Source: Lepisosteus oculatus (taxonomy: Eukaryota; Chordata; Actinopteri; Semionotiformes; Lepisosteidae). Taken from it: a stretch of DNA of 64,000 nt. The first letter of the stretch is position 1; the number at the start of each line of letters is the position of its first letter. Shown one piece after another: positions 1 to 9,232 of the stretch. The position numbers and the translations under genes are program-made. The notes beneath the pieces are model-generated. The model made no database searches. It was not told where the DNA came from and saw nothing but the letters and a program-made list of their open reading frames with translations. The stretch lies in NCBI RefSeq assembly GCF_040954835.1, contig NC_090709.1:44400490-44464489 (forward strand), read 5' to 3'.

Positions 1-290
1 CCGTTTGCTAACTGAACCAGGCTTGCTCAGGCCGGATCCATTAAAACCCACAAACTTCATGAATTGATACTTGAGCTTGCGTTGTCCTGTTCTGGGAGTG
101 ACCAGCTTTGACTTTGCTGGACCTTTTATTGACCATCATATCGGACTGCTCCAGTGAGAACTCAGCATTACAGATCTCTCAAGGTCAAACTCACAGAAGA
201 GCCACAGACAGACAGAGACAGGATCAGAGACACAGGGGAGAGTCAGGACAGTGAAGGAGTCCTCATGGAGGAGATCAGATACACTGAGAG
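1..290 (+). repeat. Left copy of a duplicated segment (partner 22921-23170)
   Basis: This stretch reappears at 22921-23170 in the same orientation with few substitutions and one short deletion in the right-hand copy. The shared part ends in the right copy exactly where the 6.8-kb inverted-repeat element begins. It carries an AG followed by an open frame (about 178 onward), so it may hold an exon. The only track-like start is a GTG, which is not a credible eukaryotic start. Function unknown. Confidence 0.75.
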
Positions 291-446
291 AAGAGCCACA
301 GACAGAGACAGGATCAGAGACACAGGGGAGAGTCAGGACAGTGAAGGAGTCCTCATGGAGGAGATCAGATAAACAGAGAGAAGAGCCACAGACAGAGACA
401 GGATCAGAGACACAGCGGAGAAACAGGACAGTGACGGAGTCCTCTA
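195..446 (+). repeat. 90-bp in-frame tandem repeat (30-residue repeat)
   Basis: Two full units and a third partial unit follow each other with a period of 90 bp (the same motif starts at 289 and 379), so the reading frame is kept. The encoded repeat is acidic and arginine-rich, with the recurring core DRDRIRDTGESQDSEGVL. The frame stops in the second unit at about 370. This may be a decayed repeat-coding exon of an immune or structural gene; I do not recognise the family. Confidence 0.6.
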
Positions 447-449
447 CTT

Positions 450-1145
450 AAATTATTACATTATACACAATTTGAGTTCATTTTAAAAAGTAAAAGGTAA
501 TGAAAGGAATGCATTTTCTTAAGAAAGATAATACCGACATGCATGTGATAATCTTCCTTCTATCATGTAGTGTGTCATCTGGACACTTTGTGGGCTTGAA
601 ATAAAAAGAAAATCATGTTCTATGGTACAAGATAAATACAAAACTTAAGCTTTTATTTTAATTAGATTTGTTTATTAAGCATAAGCAATCATTTATTACA
701 TTAATATATGTGAAAATAACATTTTAGCATCATACGTTTAGTATATTTAGTCCCTAATGCTGAAGGAAATGATCATTTGTTTAACATGCACGGGTCTGTC
801 TCAAAGGATGCAGTGCTCCTGAAGGGGCTCTCAAACCCTGCATTTCAGATGCCTAGCTGTATCCCTCACATGTGGCACCTCAGAATGACTTCCATCCTTA
901 CCTGTGGTGTCTTCAGTCCCTATTGCTCAATACATAGTGTACGTACTGCATACATGTGTCTTGAGAATGAGGAATGGGCCCCTGAGACAGTCATTTGCCT
1001 GTTTCACAAATGATCGTATTTTACTAGAGATTCTTTTTGGGATTCAGATGTGCATTCGGATTTATTGGTACATGCCCAGGGCAGTAAGCAGTCTGAGGAT
1101 TTATTTCCAGACAGCATAGAGCAGTGAAGCAGTGAAGTAGTGCAT
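450..1145. other. AT-rich intergenic DNA with half of a direct repeat
   Basis: No convincing gene is seen. Short frames at 777-1119 lack recognisable domains. Positions 675-765 match 1146-1235, see the direct-repeat entry. Confidence 0.5.
675..765 (-). repeat. Second copy of the 3' end of the zinc-knuckle-like gene
   Basis: About 88 bp here match 1146-1235 in direct orientation at more than 90 percent identity. The match covers the end of the last coding exon of the minus-strand gene at 1171-1674, its stop codon and its AATAAA signal. It stops inside the coding exon, so only the tail was copied. Confidence 0.8.
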
Positions 1146-1161
1146 AAAGCATAAGCAATCA

Positions 1162-1167
1162 TTTATT
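1162..1167 (-). terminator. Poly(A) signal AATAAA
   Basis: AATAAA on the minus strand directly follows the stop codon of the zinc-knuckle-like gene. It fits the end of that transcript. Confidence 0.5.
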
Positions 1168-1170
1168 ACA

Positions 1171-1674
1171 TTAGTATATGTGAAAATAACATTTGAGCAT
1201 CATACGTTTAGTATATTTAGTCCCTAATGCCAAGGACTCCAGCAGTCTTACAACCACTGCCCTGTTTGCCTCGCCAGACACGATTTCTATTCTGTTGTAA
1301 TCCACGATGTTCTTCAGGTGATTTATCATATCCTTCCTCGCCTGTTGAGAGGCCATCCTGATCTCTTCTGCCGTGGCGTGCTTCATACACGCCCTCTTCA
1401 AGTGAGCAGGAAGCTGATCAAAAGTATTCAGGCACATCTTGCACACCAGGGGAATCCTCGTGGGTTTCCTTTGAAAATAAATAATACCATCTATGTATAG
1501 AAACAAGCTAAGACTGATTTCTTAAATTATCCTTAATTTTCTCTCTCATAGTTTGAGCATAATGATTTTATTGTATTTATATAAGAATTGCTCATTGCTC
1601 CAAAATAAATAATGGTTTTATAAAAAAGTGAACACTTACTTGGTCTCAGTCACAGACTTTCCAATAGAAGCCAT
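1171..1674 (-). CDS. Two-exon C2HC zinc-knuckle-like protein, unknown family
   Basis: Two exons are supported by good splice sites on the minus strand. Exon 1 is 1698-1640: acceptor after ccccacttctag, donor gtaagtgtt. Exon 2 is 1468-1171: acceptor after ttattttcaaag. The phase-2 join keeps one frame. An ATG at 1674-1672 in a strong context (ACAATGG) gives a 110-residue protein starting MASIGKSVTETKKP. Exon 1 is also open upstream of this ATG, so the window may show only the last exons of a longer gene. Exon 2 holds CKMC followed by H-x4-C, a C2HC zinc-binding pattern, then a helical, charged stretch. AATAAA lies at 1167-1162, only four bases after the stop. I recall similar uncharacterised fish proteins but cannot name one. 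The intron is 171 bp. Confidence 0.6.
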
Positions 1675-1780
1675 TGTGGAGTTCAGCAACTGCAGGTCCT
1701 AGAAGTGGGGAAGGAATTTTAAAAGAGAAATTGAATTACAATACAGAAGGAATGGCTGAGGGATCACTGAAATATATATA

Positions 1781-1997
1781 CAGTGCCTTGCGAAAGTATT
1801 CGGCCCCCTTGAACTTTTCAACCTTTTGCCACATTTCAGGCTTCAAACATAAAGATATAATTTTTTTATTTTATGTGAAGAATCACCAACAAGTGGGACA
1901 CAATTGTGAAGTGGAACGAAATCTATTGGATTTTTGAAACTTTTTTAACTAATAAAAAAATGAAAAGTGGGGCGTGCAAAATTATTCGGCCCCCTTG
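1781..1997 (+). repeat. Tc1-like left terminal inverted repeat
   Basis: Matches the reverse complement of 3196-3410 with only a few differences. An inner copy of the motif (gcaaaattattcggccccctt) ends the repeat near 1997, as in Tc1 elements with two binding sites per end. Confidence 0.93.
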
Positions 1998-1999
1998 CG

Positions 2000-3019
2000 T
2001 TAATACTTTGTAGAGCCACCTTTTGCTGCGTTTACAGCTGCAAGTCGCTTGGGGTATGTCTCTATCAGTTTTGCACATCGAGAGACTGAAATTCTTGCCC
2101 ATTCTTCCTTGCAAAACAGCTCGAGCTCAGTGAGGTTGGATGGAGAGCGTTTGTGAACAGCAGTTTTCAGCTCTTTCCACAGATTCTCGATTGGATTCAG
2201 GTCTGGACTTTGACTTGGCCATTCAAACACCTGGATACGTTTATTTGTGAACCATTCCTTTGTAGATTTTGCTGTATGTTTGGGATCATTGTCTTGTTGG
2301 AAGATAAATCTCCGTCCCAGTTTCAGGTCTTTTGCAGACTCCAACAGGTTTTCATCCAGAATGGTCCTGTATTTGGCTGCATCCATCTTCCCCTCAATTT
2401 TAACCATCTTCCCTGTCCCTGCTGAAGAAAAGCAGGGCCAAACCGTGATGCTGCCACCACCATGTTTGACAGTGGGGATGGTGTGTTGAGGGTGATGAGC
2501 TGTGTTGCTTTTACGCCAAACATATCGTTTTGCATTGTGGCCAAAAAGTTCGATTTTGGTTTCATCTGACCAGAGCACCTTCTTCCACATGTTTGGGGTA
2601 TCTCCCAGGTGGCTTGTGGCAAACTTTAGACGAGACTTTTTATGGATATCTTTGAGAAATGGCTTTCTTCTTGCCACTCTTCCATAAAGGCCAGATTTGT
2701 GCAGTGTAAGACTGATTGTTGTCCTATGGACAGACTCTCCCACCTCAGCTGTAGTTCTCTGCAGTTCATCCAGAGTGATCATGGGCCTCTTGGCTGCATC
2801 TCTGATCAGTCTTCTCCTTGTCTGAGCTGAAAGTTTAGAGGGACGGCCAGGTCTTGGTAGATTTGCAGTGGTCTGATACTCCTTCCATTTCAAGATGATC
2901 GCTTGCACAGTGCTCCTTGGGATGTTTGAAGCTTGGGAAATCTTTTTGTATCCAAATCCAGCTTTAAACTTCTCCACAACAGTATTACGGACCTGCCTGG
3001 TGTGTTCCTTGGTCTTCAT
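2000..3019 (-). CDS. Tc1/mariner transposase, DD34E
   Basis: The frame is a full-length 339 residues, the usual size for Tc1 transposases. Residues 10-50 form the paired-like helix-turn-helix DNA-binding region, and PRPGRPSKL (55-63) is the GRPR-like linker. Catalytic residues are D152 (WSDETK), D243 (QQDNDPKH) and E278 (NPIENLW), with 34 residues between the last two. It catalyses cut-and-paste transposition at TA dinucleotides. One slightly unusual residue is P195 in VWPCFS, where the family normally has VWGCFS. Whether this lowers activity cannot be told from sequence. Confidence 0.97.
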   Translation of the reverse strand: MKTKEHTRQVRNTVVEKFKAGFGYKKISQASNIPRSTVQAIILKWKEYQTTANLPRPGRPSKLSAQTRRRLIRDAAKRPMITLDELQRTTAEVGESVHRTTISLTLHKSGLYGRVARRKPFLKDIHKKSRLKFATSHLGDTPNMWKKVLWSDETKIELFGHNAKRYVWRKSNTAHHPQHTIPTVKHGGGSITVWPCFSSAGTGKMVKIEGKMDAAKYRTILDENLLESAKDLKLGRRFIFQQDNDPKHTAKSTKEWFTNKRIQVFEWPSQSPDLNPIENLWKELKTAVHKRSPSNLTELELFCKEEWARISVSRCAKLIETYPKRLAAVNAAKGGSTKY

Positions 3020-3195
3020 GATGCTCTCTGCGCTTTCAACAGAACCTTGAGACTATCACAGAGCAGGTGCATTTATACAGAGACTTGATTACACACAGGT
3101 GGATTCTATTTATCACCATCAGTCAATTAGGACAACATTGGATCATTCAGAGATCCTCGCTGAACTTCTGGAGTGAGTTTGCTGCACTGAAAGTA

Positions 3196-3410
3196 AAGGG
3201 GCCGAATAATTTTGCACGCCCCACTTTTCATTTTTTTATTAGTTAAAAAAGTTTCAAAAATCCAATAGATTTCGTTCCACTTCACAATTGTGTCCCACTT
3301 GTTGGTGATTCTTCACATAAAATAAAAAATTTATATCTTTATGTTTGAAGCCTGAAATGTGGCATAAGGTTGAAAAGTTCAAGGGGGCCGAATACTTTCG
3401 CAAGGCACTG
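3196..3410 (-). repeat. Tc1-like right terminal inverted repeat
   Basis: Reverse complement of 1781-1997. It has one or two small differences, for example within the A-rich tract near 3325. Confidence 0.93.
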
Positions 3411-3668
3411 TATATACAAATTCCAAAGACTGAGTCCATATCTCCTTTAGGTGAGGACAGACTGGATCAAACAAAAACAACATTTGAAGTGAATTGCAAA
3501 TGTATTGAGTTGTGATGCAACTGTAACTTGAACCTAACATGACTGGGGCGTGCATTTTTGAAATTGCATTTTCACAGCTGAAATACAAAATGAAGCTGAT
3601 CACAGTCCAAACTCAAGGTATTGTTGTAAAACTAAATATTCAACATGTTTCTACCTGTCCCTTTTCAG

Positions 3669-4197
3669 CTCACTCAGAAGTCCACAGCCTGCAGCCTGGT
3701 GCCTCTCTGTCTCCCCCCTCCACACTGCTGGTCCAGTGGAGGTGCTGTTTGATCCTGCAGGATCTGTCCAGTATCGTATAGTCTTACTGAGCAGCGCAGG
3801 GCTCCCTGGCCCCAGGTACGAACAGTGAGTGTCAGTGCAGAACAGCTCTCTGACACTTCGCTCCCTCACTCCAGCTGATCAGGGCAACGATACAGTGAGG
3901 GACCTTAAGGGAAGCAGTATCAGCACTGTGATCGTCACTGTGGGTGGTAAGCAGGTCTACAGTAGGGTCACTAGAGGGCTCTATATTCTTGACAGAGTGT
4001 GTTCTTCTATCATCCTCTGTTCTGATTGTCTTTCAGCTCACAGAGACACTGTCACCCTGCAGCCTGAAGCCTCTCTGTCTGTCCCTCTGTTCACTGGAGA
4101 GCCAGTGGAGGTGCTGTTTGATCCTGCAGGAGGTGGAAACTGGACCTCAGTGTGTTCTGTCCAGAACAGCACAGCCAGCTGTTTCCCCCAGTACAGT
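3669..4197 (+). pseudogene. Two decayed immunoglobulin-like domain exons
   Basis: Exon A runs from an acceptor (cccttttcag, ending 3668) to a gtaagc donor near 3947. Exon B begins after ttctttcag near 4035 and breaks off near 4197. Both share a V/I-set Ig signature: a start like VTLQPEASLSVP, then PVEVLFDPAGG. Exon A also has SLTLRSLTPADQGN near the second cysteine region. Exon A needs a frameshift near 3720 and has a TGA near 3825. Exon B ends abruptly in a T-rich run. This fits the remains of a fish Ig-superfamily receptor gene; the rest of the gene is not in view. Confidence 0.7.
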
Positions 4198-4321
4198 TTT
4201 TTTTATTTTTGATGATTAGCCATATGTTGATTATAATATTGTACATAATGTATAATTTGAACTCGATATTTTTCAGGAGTGAATGATTGTACATTTTCAG
4301 AATAAATTTCGAAACCAAATT

Positions 4322-4640
4322 ATTGTCCCTCGATCTCTGTCTCTCTCTCGTCCTGCTGTCTGTCTGTCCCTGCCTCTCTGTCTCTCTCTTTCAGCCCCGT
4401 CTGTCAGTCTGTCTGTCCCTCGATCTGTCTCTCTCTCCTTCCTCTCTCTCTCTCGGTTTGTTTGTCCCTCAATCTCAATCTTTCTCTTTGCCTGCTGTCT
4501 TTCTGTGCCTTCATCTTTGTCTCTCTCTCTCCTTCCTTTCTGTCTGTCTCTCTGTCTGTCCTGCGTTGTCCCAGCTGGGCCTGTCTCCCCGGCTCTCTGC
4601 CTTCAGCTCTGTTCGCCGATGTCCCACCAGCCCGTCTCTC
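4322..4640 (+). repeat. Pyrimidine-rich (TCTG/TCTC) tract, former intron 5
   Basis: The low-complexity CT-rich sequence corresponds to the intron upstream of exon 6 in the complete gene (10874-11984). Open frames through it on both strands are repeat artefacts. It contains a single copy of the unit that forms a ten-fold array in the other copy. Confidence 0.7.
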
Positions 4641-4665
4641 TCTCAGCCTGTCTCTTGACTTGCAG

Positions 4666-5634
4666 GAGGAAGAGGAGGTGGAGACAGCTCCTTCGGCAGG
4701 AGAGAGGAAGGAGGTCAGTGCTGGTCCCACCCTGCCTCCTGTCCTATCTGTGGTGGAGTTTCGCCATCTTGTCTGTCCCTGGGTCTCAGTGTTTCTCTCT
4801 CTTTCAGCCCTGTCTCTCAGTGTCTCTCTCCTCCTCCTCTCTGTCCTCAGTGTCTCTCTCTTCTCCTCCTCTCTGTCCTGTGGTGTCCAGGCAGTGTGTC
4901 TCTCTCCTCCTCCTCCTCTCTGTCCTGTGGTGTCCAGTGGGTCAGTATTAGTGGGCTACACCCAGGCTCACTCACTGCGAGTGTGATCTCAGCAGAGTCT
5001 CTGTGCTCTTGGGACACTTGACTCACCTGTCTCTCTCTTTCTCTCCCTGTGCTGTCCCTCTCCTGCCCCCTCTCTCCCTCCAAGGACTCCAGCTGGAGGA
5101 GGTCCAATCACCACCTCCTGTGAGACAGAAGAAAAAGAAGGTGGGTAATGCTCTGATCCTCTCTTTACTCCTGTCCAGTGTCCAGTCAGTGTGTCTGTAT
5201 GAACCCCTCTCTCTCCCAGTGCAGTGTTCATGTACTGGAGTGTCCAGTCAGTGTGTCTGTATGAACCCCTCTCTCTCTCAGTGCAGTGTTCATGTACTGG
5301 AGTGTCCAGTCATGTGTCTGTATGAACCCCTCTCTCTCTCAGTGCAGTGTTCATGTACTGGAGTGTCCAGCCATGTGTCTGTATGAACCCCTCTCTCTCA
5401 GTGCAGTGTTCATGTCCTGGAGTGTCCAGTCCGAGTCTTAACGTGACTCTCCTGTCTCTGCTTCAGAAGCGCTGGTGCATCTTTTTGAAGTCCCTGAGCT
5501 GCATGTCGGTGGAGACAGAAGATCAGGACGAGCCAATGGAAGTGGCGGAGACCGTAGCTCAGGAGAGGAAGAGCGAGGGAGAGGAGGAGCAGGCTGCCGG
5601 GAAGGACAAGAAGAGGAAGAGGAGGTGCAGTTGA
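4666..5634 (+). pseudogene. Detached copy of exons 6-8 of the unrecognised nuclear-type gene
   Basis: Three exons with intact splice sites are present: 4666-4713 (16 codons), 5093-5140 (16 codons) and 5467-5634 (55 residues plus TGA). They match exons 6, 7 and 8 at 11985-12977. The last exon differs at seven residues and ends KDKKRKRRCS, a basic nuclear-localisation-like tail. No exons 1-5 exist upstream; DNA there is Ig-like remains and a Tc1 element. I therefore call it a truncated duplicate, though its frame is unbroken and it could still serve as terminal exons for another transcript. Confidence 0.65.
5160..5450 (+). repeat. 62-bp minisatellite in the last intron (left copy)
   Basis: Four to five units of gtgtccagtcagtgtgtctg followed by tatgaacccctctctctc and a cagtgttcatg block. 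The same array with a similar copy number is at 12510-12790. Confidence 0.85.
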
Positions 5635-5935
5635 GCAGACGGGGGCGCCGCCCGGTCGTGTCTGTGATTCAAGGAGGAGTCTCCTCTTGCTGTTTGATGT
5701 CATGGTGACGTCTGTGTCTGTGTCCCTCACACCTGCAATAACAATATTCTTTCCAGGTTCCTTTCCTGGTTCTGTGCCTGCTAAGATCTGGACTGGACTG
5801 TGCTGGACCAGAGCTGAGGAGCCCCAGACTGTGCTGGACCGAAGCTGAGGGGCCCTAGACTGGACTGGACCTAAGCTGAGGGTCCCCAGACTGGACTTAA
5901 TCTGTATTGTAATTTTTGTTCTTTTGTTAAGCATC

Positions 5936-5941
5936 ATTAAA
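5936..5941 (+). terminator. ATTAAA poly(A) signal of the detached copy
   Basis: The base string is the counterpart of AATAAA at 13929-13934 and lies in otherwise matching sequence. Only about three units of the 3' UTR minisatellite precede it (about 5790-5900). Confidence 0.5.
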
Positions 5942-5974
5942 ATGGTTTTAAAAAAAATCTGGTTAGCTTTTGGT

Positions 5975-6224
5975 TTTTTCCCTCCCCCCCACCGAAACGA
6001 ACGAACAGAGTCTGTCCTTCTCTTTCATCCCGGAGAGTTTGTGGTTGACGGATTGAGGCCGAGAGCCCTCGTCGTCGGCGTGCCACCAGTTGGCGGGGAT
6101 ATAGCAGGGGGGGGCATCGTGTCCAATACTCCTTGTAACGAGACAGATTTCAAGCCACCTCCGTCTGAAGAGAAGGAAGTCGACGACGAAGTCCAGGGTG
6201 TCCTAGGAAGATCTTTAGCCATCG
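5975..6224. other. Unexplained segment present only in the left duplicate
   Basis: About 250-335 bp lie between the transcript end and the SINE here. They are absent from the right copy, where the SINE starts with its 5S head missing. An open frame runs through it (5924-6424 +) but has no recognisable domain. Confidence 0.4.
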
Positions 6225-6780
6225 TTTGCCCAGCAGCCATCTCACCCTGCAGCTCCCAGCTGGCAGCCCCCTCCCCACTGGAGCCCAGCAGGTGGGAGCC
6301 TGGTCAGTACCTGGAGGGGAGACTCCTGGGAAAAACTGAGGTTGCTGCTGGGAGAGGTGTTAGTAGGGCCAGCAGGGGGCGCTCTCACCCTGCGGTCTGT
6401 GTGGGTCCTGATGCCCCAGTATAGTGACGGGGACACTGGACTGTAAACAGGCGCTGTCCTTCGGATGAGACGTCAAACCGAGGTCCTGACTCTCTGTGCT
6501 CATTTACAATCCTGGGGTGTCTGTGGAGAAGAGTAGGGGTGTTACCCCAGTGTCCTGGCCTGATTCCCCCCCTGGTCTTCACCCATCATGGCCTCCTAAT
6601 CACCCCCGTCTCTGAACTGGCTCCATCCCTCTGCTCTCCTCCCCACTGAGAGCTGCTGTGTGCTGAGCGGACTGGAGCATCATCCAGGTGGGGGCTGCAC
6701 ACTGGGGGGGCTGGAGGGGATCCCCCTGACCTGGGAAGAGCTCTGAGTGGAGGGTCCAGACTTATTAATTTTTATTATTA
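6225..6780 (+). mobile_element. 5S-rRNA-derived SINE (SINE3/DeuSINE type)
   Basis: The head keeps the 5S internal promoter region (gtcagtacctgg, gggagactcctggga). The body has the conserved gatgagacgtcaaaccgagg and catcatccaggtggg blocks and ends in AT-rich TTATTATT repeats. The same family occurs at 13988, 15178, 19335 (minus), 54079 and 60118 (minus). Confidence 0.85.
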
Positions 6781-7062
6781 TTCGTGCTGCACTGGGCTCC
6801 TGTCCTGGCAGTGAGAGGGGGACTCTGTGATCAGTACAGATACTTATGACTGTATAATAATACACGATAGAAATGGAACACAGGGTAGCGCTGTAGTCTC
6901 TTCGAAACGTTTTGAACTGCCTGAAGAAGTTTTCACAACCCGGACTCATGAAGGTACAGGTCTTCTCCCTTCGGCCGGAGCAAGGTGTATCATGTCCTGG
7001 TGATTTCTCCCGTTTCGAACGGAGTTTAATGTCGCATTTCTACTTTATTAGAGAGAGGCTCT
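6780..7062. repeat. Unique DNA shared with 15297-15900
   Basis: The sequence after the SINE (from cgtgctgcactgggct to ttattagagagaggc) is repeated downstream of the right gene copy, where a block of about 325 bp interrupts it. This shows the duplication reached at least 2.7 kb. Confidence 0.8.
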
Positions 7063-7064
7063 GA

Positions 7065-7485
7065 ACATCCTGTGATGGACTGGTGTCCTGTCCAGGGTGT
7101 GTGAGTATGTGTGTCCTGTGATGGACTGGTGTCCTGTCCAGGGTGTATGAGTCTGTGTGTGTCCTGTGATGGGCTGGTGTTCTGTCCAGGGTGTGTGAGT
7201 GTGTGTGTGTCCTGTGATGGACTGCTGTCCTGTCCAGGGTGTGTGAGTGTGTGTGTGTGTCCTGCGATGGTCTGCTGTCCTTTCCAGGGTGTGTGTGTGT
7301 ACTGTAATGGACATATATCCTGTGAAGGACTGCTGTCCTGTCCAGGGTGTGTGAGTGTGTGTGTGTGTCCTGTGATGGTCTGCTGTCCTTTCCAGGGTGT
7401 GTGTGTGTACTGTGATGGACTGGTATCCTGTGAAGGACTGCTGTCCTGTCCAGGGTGTGTGTGTGTCCTGTGATGGACTGGTGGA
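7065..7485 (+). repeat. GT-rich minisatellite (about 46-bp units)
   Basis: Repeated units of gatggactggtgtcctgtcc plus (gt)n. The unit is the core of a dispersed fish repeat also seen at 17200-17440, 55600 and 63110. Frames on both strands are artefacts. Confidence 0.9.
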
Positions 7486-7489
7486 TTAC

Positions 7490-8460
7490 AATATTAATTC
7501 TCCTCCTAGATTCCCTCATTCATCGCCAGAGTGAAAGCGGGACACGGCAGTAAAAGCTCAGCCCTGCGGGTGGTGGTCCTCTCGGCCACACAGGGGCGCT
7601 GTGGCCCCATTGGGGGGGGGGTTAAGTTCACGTCCCGCTGGGAATCGCACCGACGGCGCGGAGTTCGTGAACGTCCCCGACAACAAGAAAACGAGAGAGA
7701 GAAAAAAGGTCGTTTTCGGGGTTCAAGAAGCAACCCCGAGATTCAGGGAGTTTCCCCGCTGAGCTTACTCTGCCGAAAACACCCAGGTTTTATTTTTTTC
7801 CCGTGCCCCCCCCTCACACAGGCCGTTTCTGTAGCGTGAAGTTGTGTTTTTTTGCGCGGCGGTCGGTGAGGGGCGAAATTGTATTTATTTTTTTCCCACG
7901 GTTTGAAACAGAAACAGCCGGGTGGTGTTGTAGAGAGGTCGACGTGCCTGGTTTTCCTCGTCTGCGAAGCCCGTTTTTTTTTTTGGGGGGGGGGTCGTGA
8001 GGTCCCACGCAGCGCTCGGAAAAGAAAATGGCGTTTCTTTTCCCCGTAGGACGGGGGGGGGGGGGGGACCCGTGTTTTTTGGACGTGGCGTGGCCCGAAA
8101 TTTCCGCCCTTGGGCGCTAGAGGGGAGTGGAGGTTGGTCTTTCTTTGATTTGGGGGTCGGGGGGGGGGGTCTAATTTCACTGAACCAAACCCCACGGAAA
8201 CCCGTGTTGGACGTGGGGGTGCTGAATGCGCCCTTGACGTGACTTTGTCTTTAAATTCAAGTGCAGCTTTTGTAACCCTTGGGCCGGAAACAGCTGGACC
8301 CGTTTCCCCTGCCTGTCCGAGGTGGCGACTACCGGGGTCGTACAGGGACACCCGGCTGGCCGCCGAGAGTTGGAAAAATAAAATGTCCACCCAAAAAAAA
8401 ACAGCAACCGTGAAAAATGTCGGCCATTTTTGTTTCGCGGCCGAGCCGTGAGCGCGTTTG
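7490..8460. other. GC-rich, CpG-containing upstream region with G runs
   Basis: No gene is recognised. The region is rich in CpG and has long G runs near 7610, 7985, 8052 and 8160. It leads into the CRE/TATA promoter of the gene at 9233 and may be its CpG island. Confidence 0.45.
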
Positions 8461-8464
8461 GGGC

Positions 8465-8602
8465 GACGTCACGGAGGCGTCACAATGAGCCGCCTGACGT
8501 CACAGAGCGGCGGATTCTAGCGGGGGGCGGCGCCGGAGCCCCATGAGCTCAGAGGAGTGAAGAGAGAAGAGGAGGAAAGCGCTATATAGTCTTTTATAAA
8601 TA
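8465..8602 (+). promoter_or_regulatory. CRE- and TATA-containing promoter
   Basis: A perfect palindromic CRE (TGACGTCA) lies at 8495-8502. A second strong site (GACGTCAC, 8465-8472) and a half site (GCGTCA near 8478) precede it. CTATATAG (8582-8589) and TATAAATA (8595-8602) are TATA-like. A transcription start is expected near 8625, just before a non-coding first exon. CRE plus TATA is typical of CREB/CREM-driven promoters. Regulation by cAMP or CREM is inference. Confidence 0.6.
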
Positions 8603-8799
8603 CGTGTTTCTTCCAATAAAGTTACTTCGACTTAGATCGTTAGTTTCAGCTTCAGAATCGCTCTTCAGAATCCCCGTGAAATCGGTAAGTCAGTCAAAAG
8701 CGCCGCTGGCGAGAAATAGCAAAATAAGTGGAGAAATAAGTTGTTTTTTTTACCGTTACTCCACTCTTATGGGTGTGATCGTGCTGTAAAAAGATATTG

Positions 8800-9180
8800 A
8801 GAGGAGGTGCACCTCTACACAGAGAGTGGTGGGGGTGGGGAACAAGCTGCCCAGCCCTGTGGTTGAAGCCGATACCCTGGCTTCTCTCCAGACACAGCTG
8901 AGTGAGCTCCTCCAGTCAGGACAGGAGGCTCTTCTGTACACCGAGGGTGGCGGGGGTGTGGAACAAAGCTGATACCCTGGCTCCTGTCCAGACAGAGCTG
9001 GGTGAGCTCCTCCAGTCAGGACAGGAGGCTCTTCTGTACACAGAGGGTGGCGGGGGTGTGGAACAAAGCTGATACCCTGGCTTCTCTCAGGACACAGCTG
9101 GGTGAGGTCCTCCAGTCAGGACAGGAGGCTCTTCTGTACACAGAGGGGGGCGGGGGTGGGGAACAAGCCGCCCAGCTGTG
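8800..9180 (+). repeat. Dispersed repeat array (about 100-127 bp units) in intron 1
   Basis: Three units share tacacagagggtgg, ggaacaagctgcccagcc, gataccctggcttctctcc and gagctcctccagtcagga. The same family forms arrays at 16335-16678 (minus), 21375-21465 and 57225-57515. Confidence 0.88.
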
Positions 9181-9232
9181 TGGCTCCGCCCCCTCCCCTC
9201 CGCTCTGTGACTCTGCTTGTCTCGGCAGGACG

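Larger units (their letters stand above)
1781..3410 (-). mobile_element. Intact Tc1-like DNA transposon
   Basis: The 1630-bp element is flanked by the TA target duplication (1779-1780 and 3411-3412) and begins and ends with CAGTGCCTTGCG in inverted orientation. The inverted repeats are about 215 bp each and nearly identical. It carries one uninterrupted transposase gene on the minus strand. Intact ORF and near-identical ends suggest a recent insertion. It sits between the zinc-knuckle-like gene and Ig-like exon remains. Confidence 0.97.

Noticed and set aside
154-372. A start for a 72-residue protein at 154
   Set aside because: The start codon is GTG, which is not a plausible eukaryotic start; the repeat frame may be exonic but its start is not here.
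4283-4951. Long Ser/Leu/Cys-rich frames in both strands
   Set aside because: They run through CT-rich simple sequence and contradict the conserved splice pattern of the duplicated exons.
7040-7519. 159-residue minus frame rich in HTHTL repeats
   Set aside because: It is translation of the GT-rich minisatellite.
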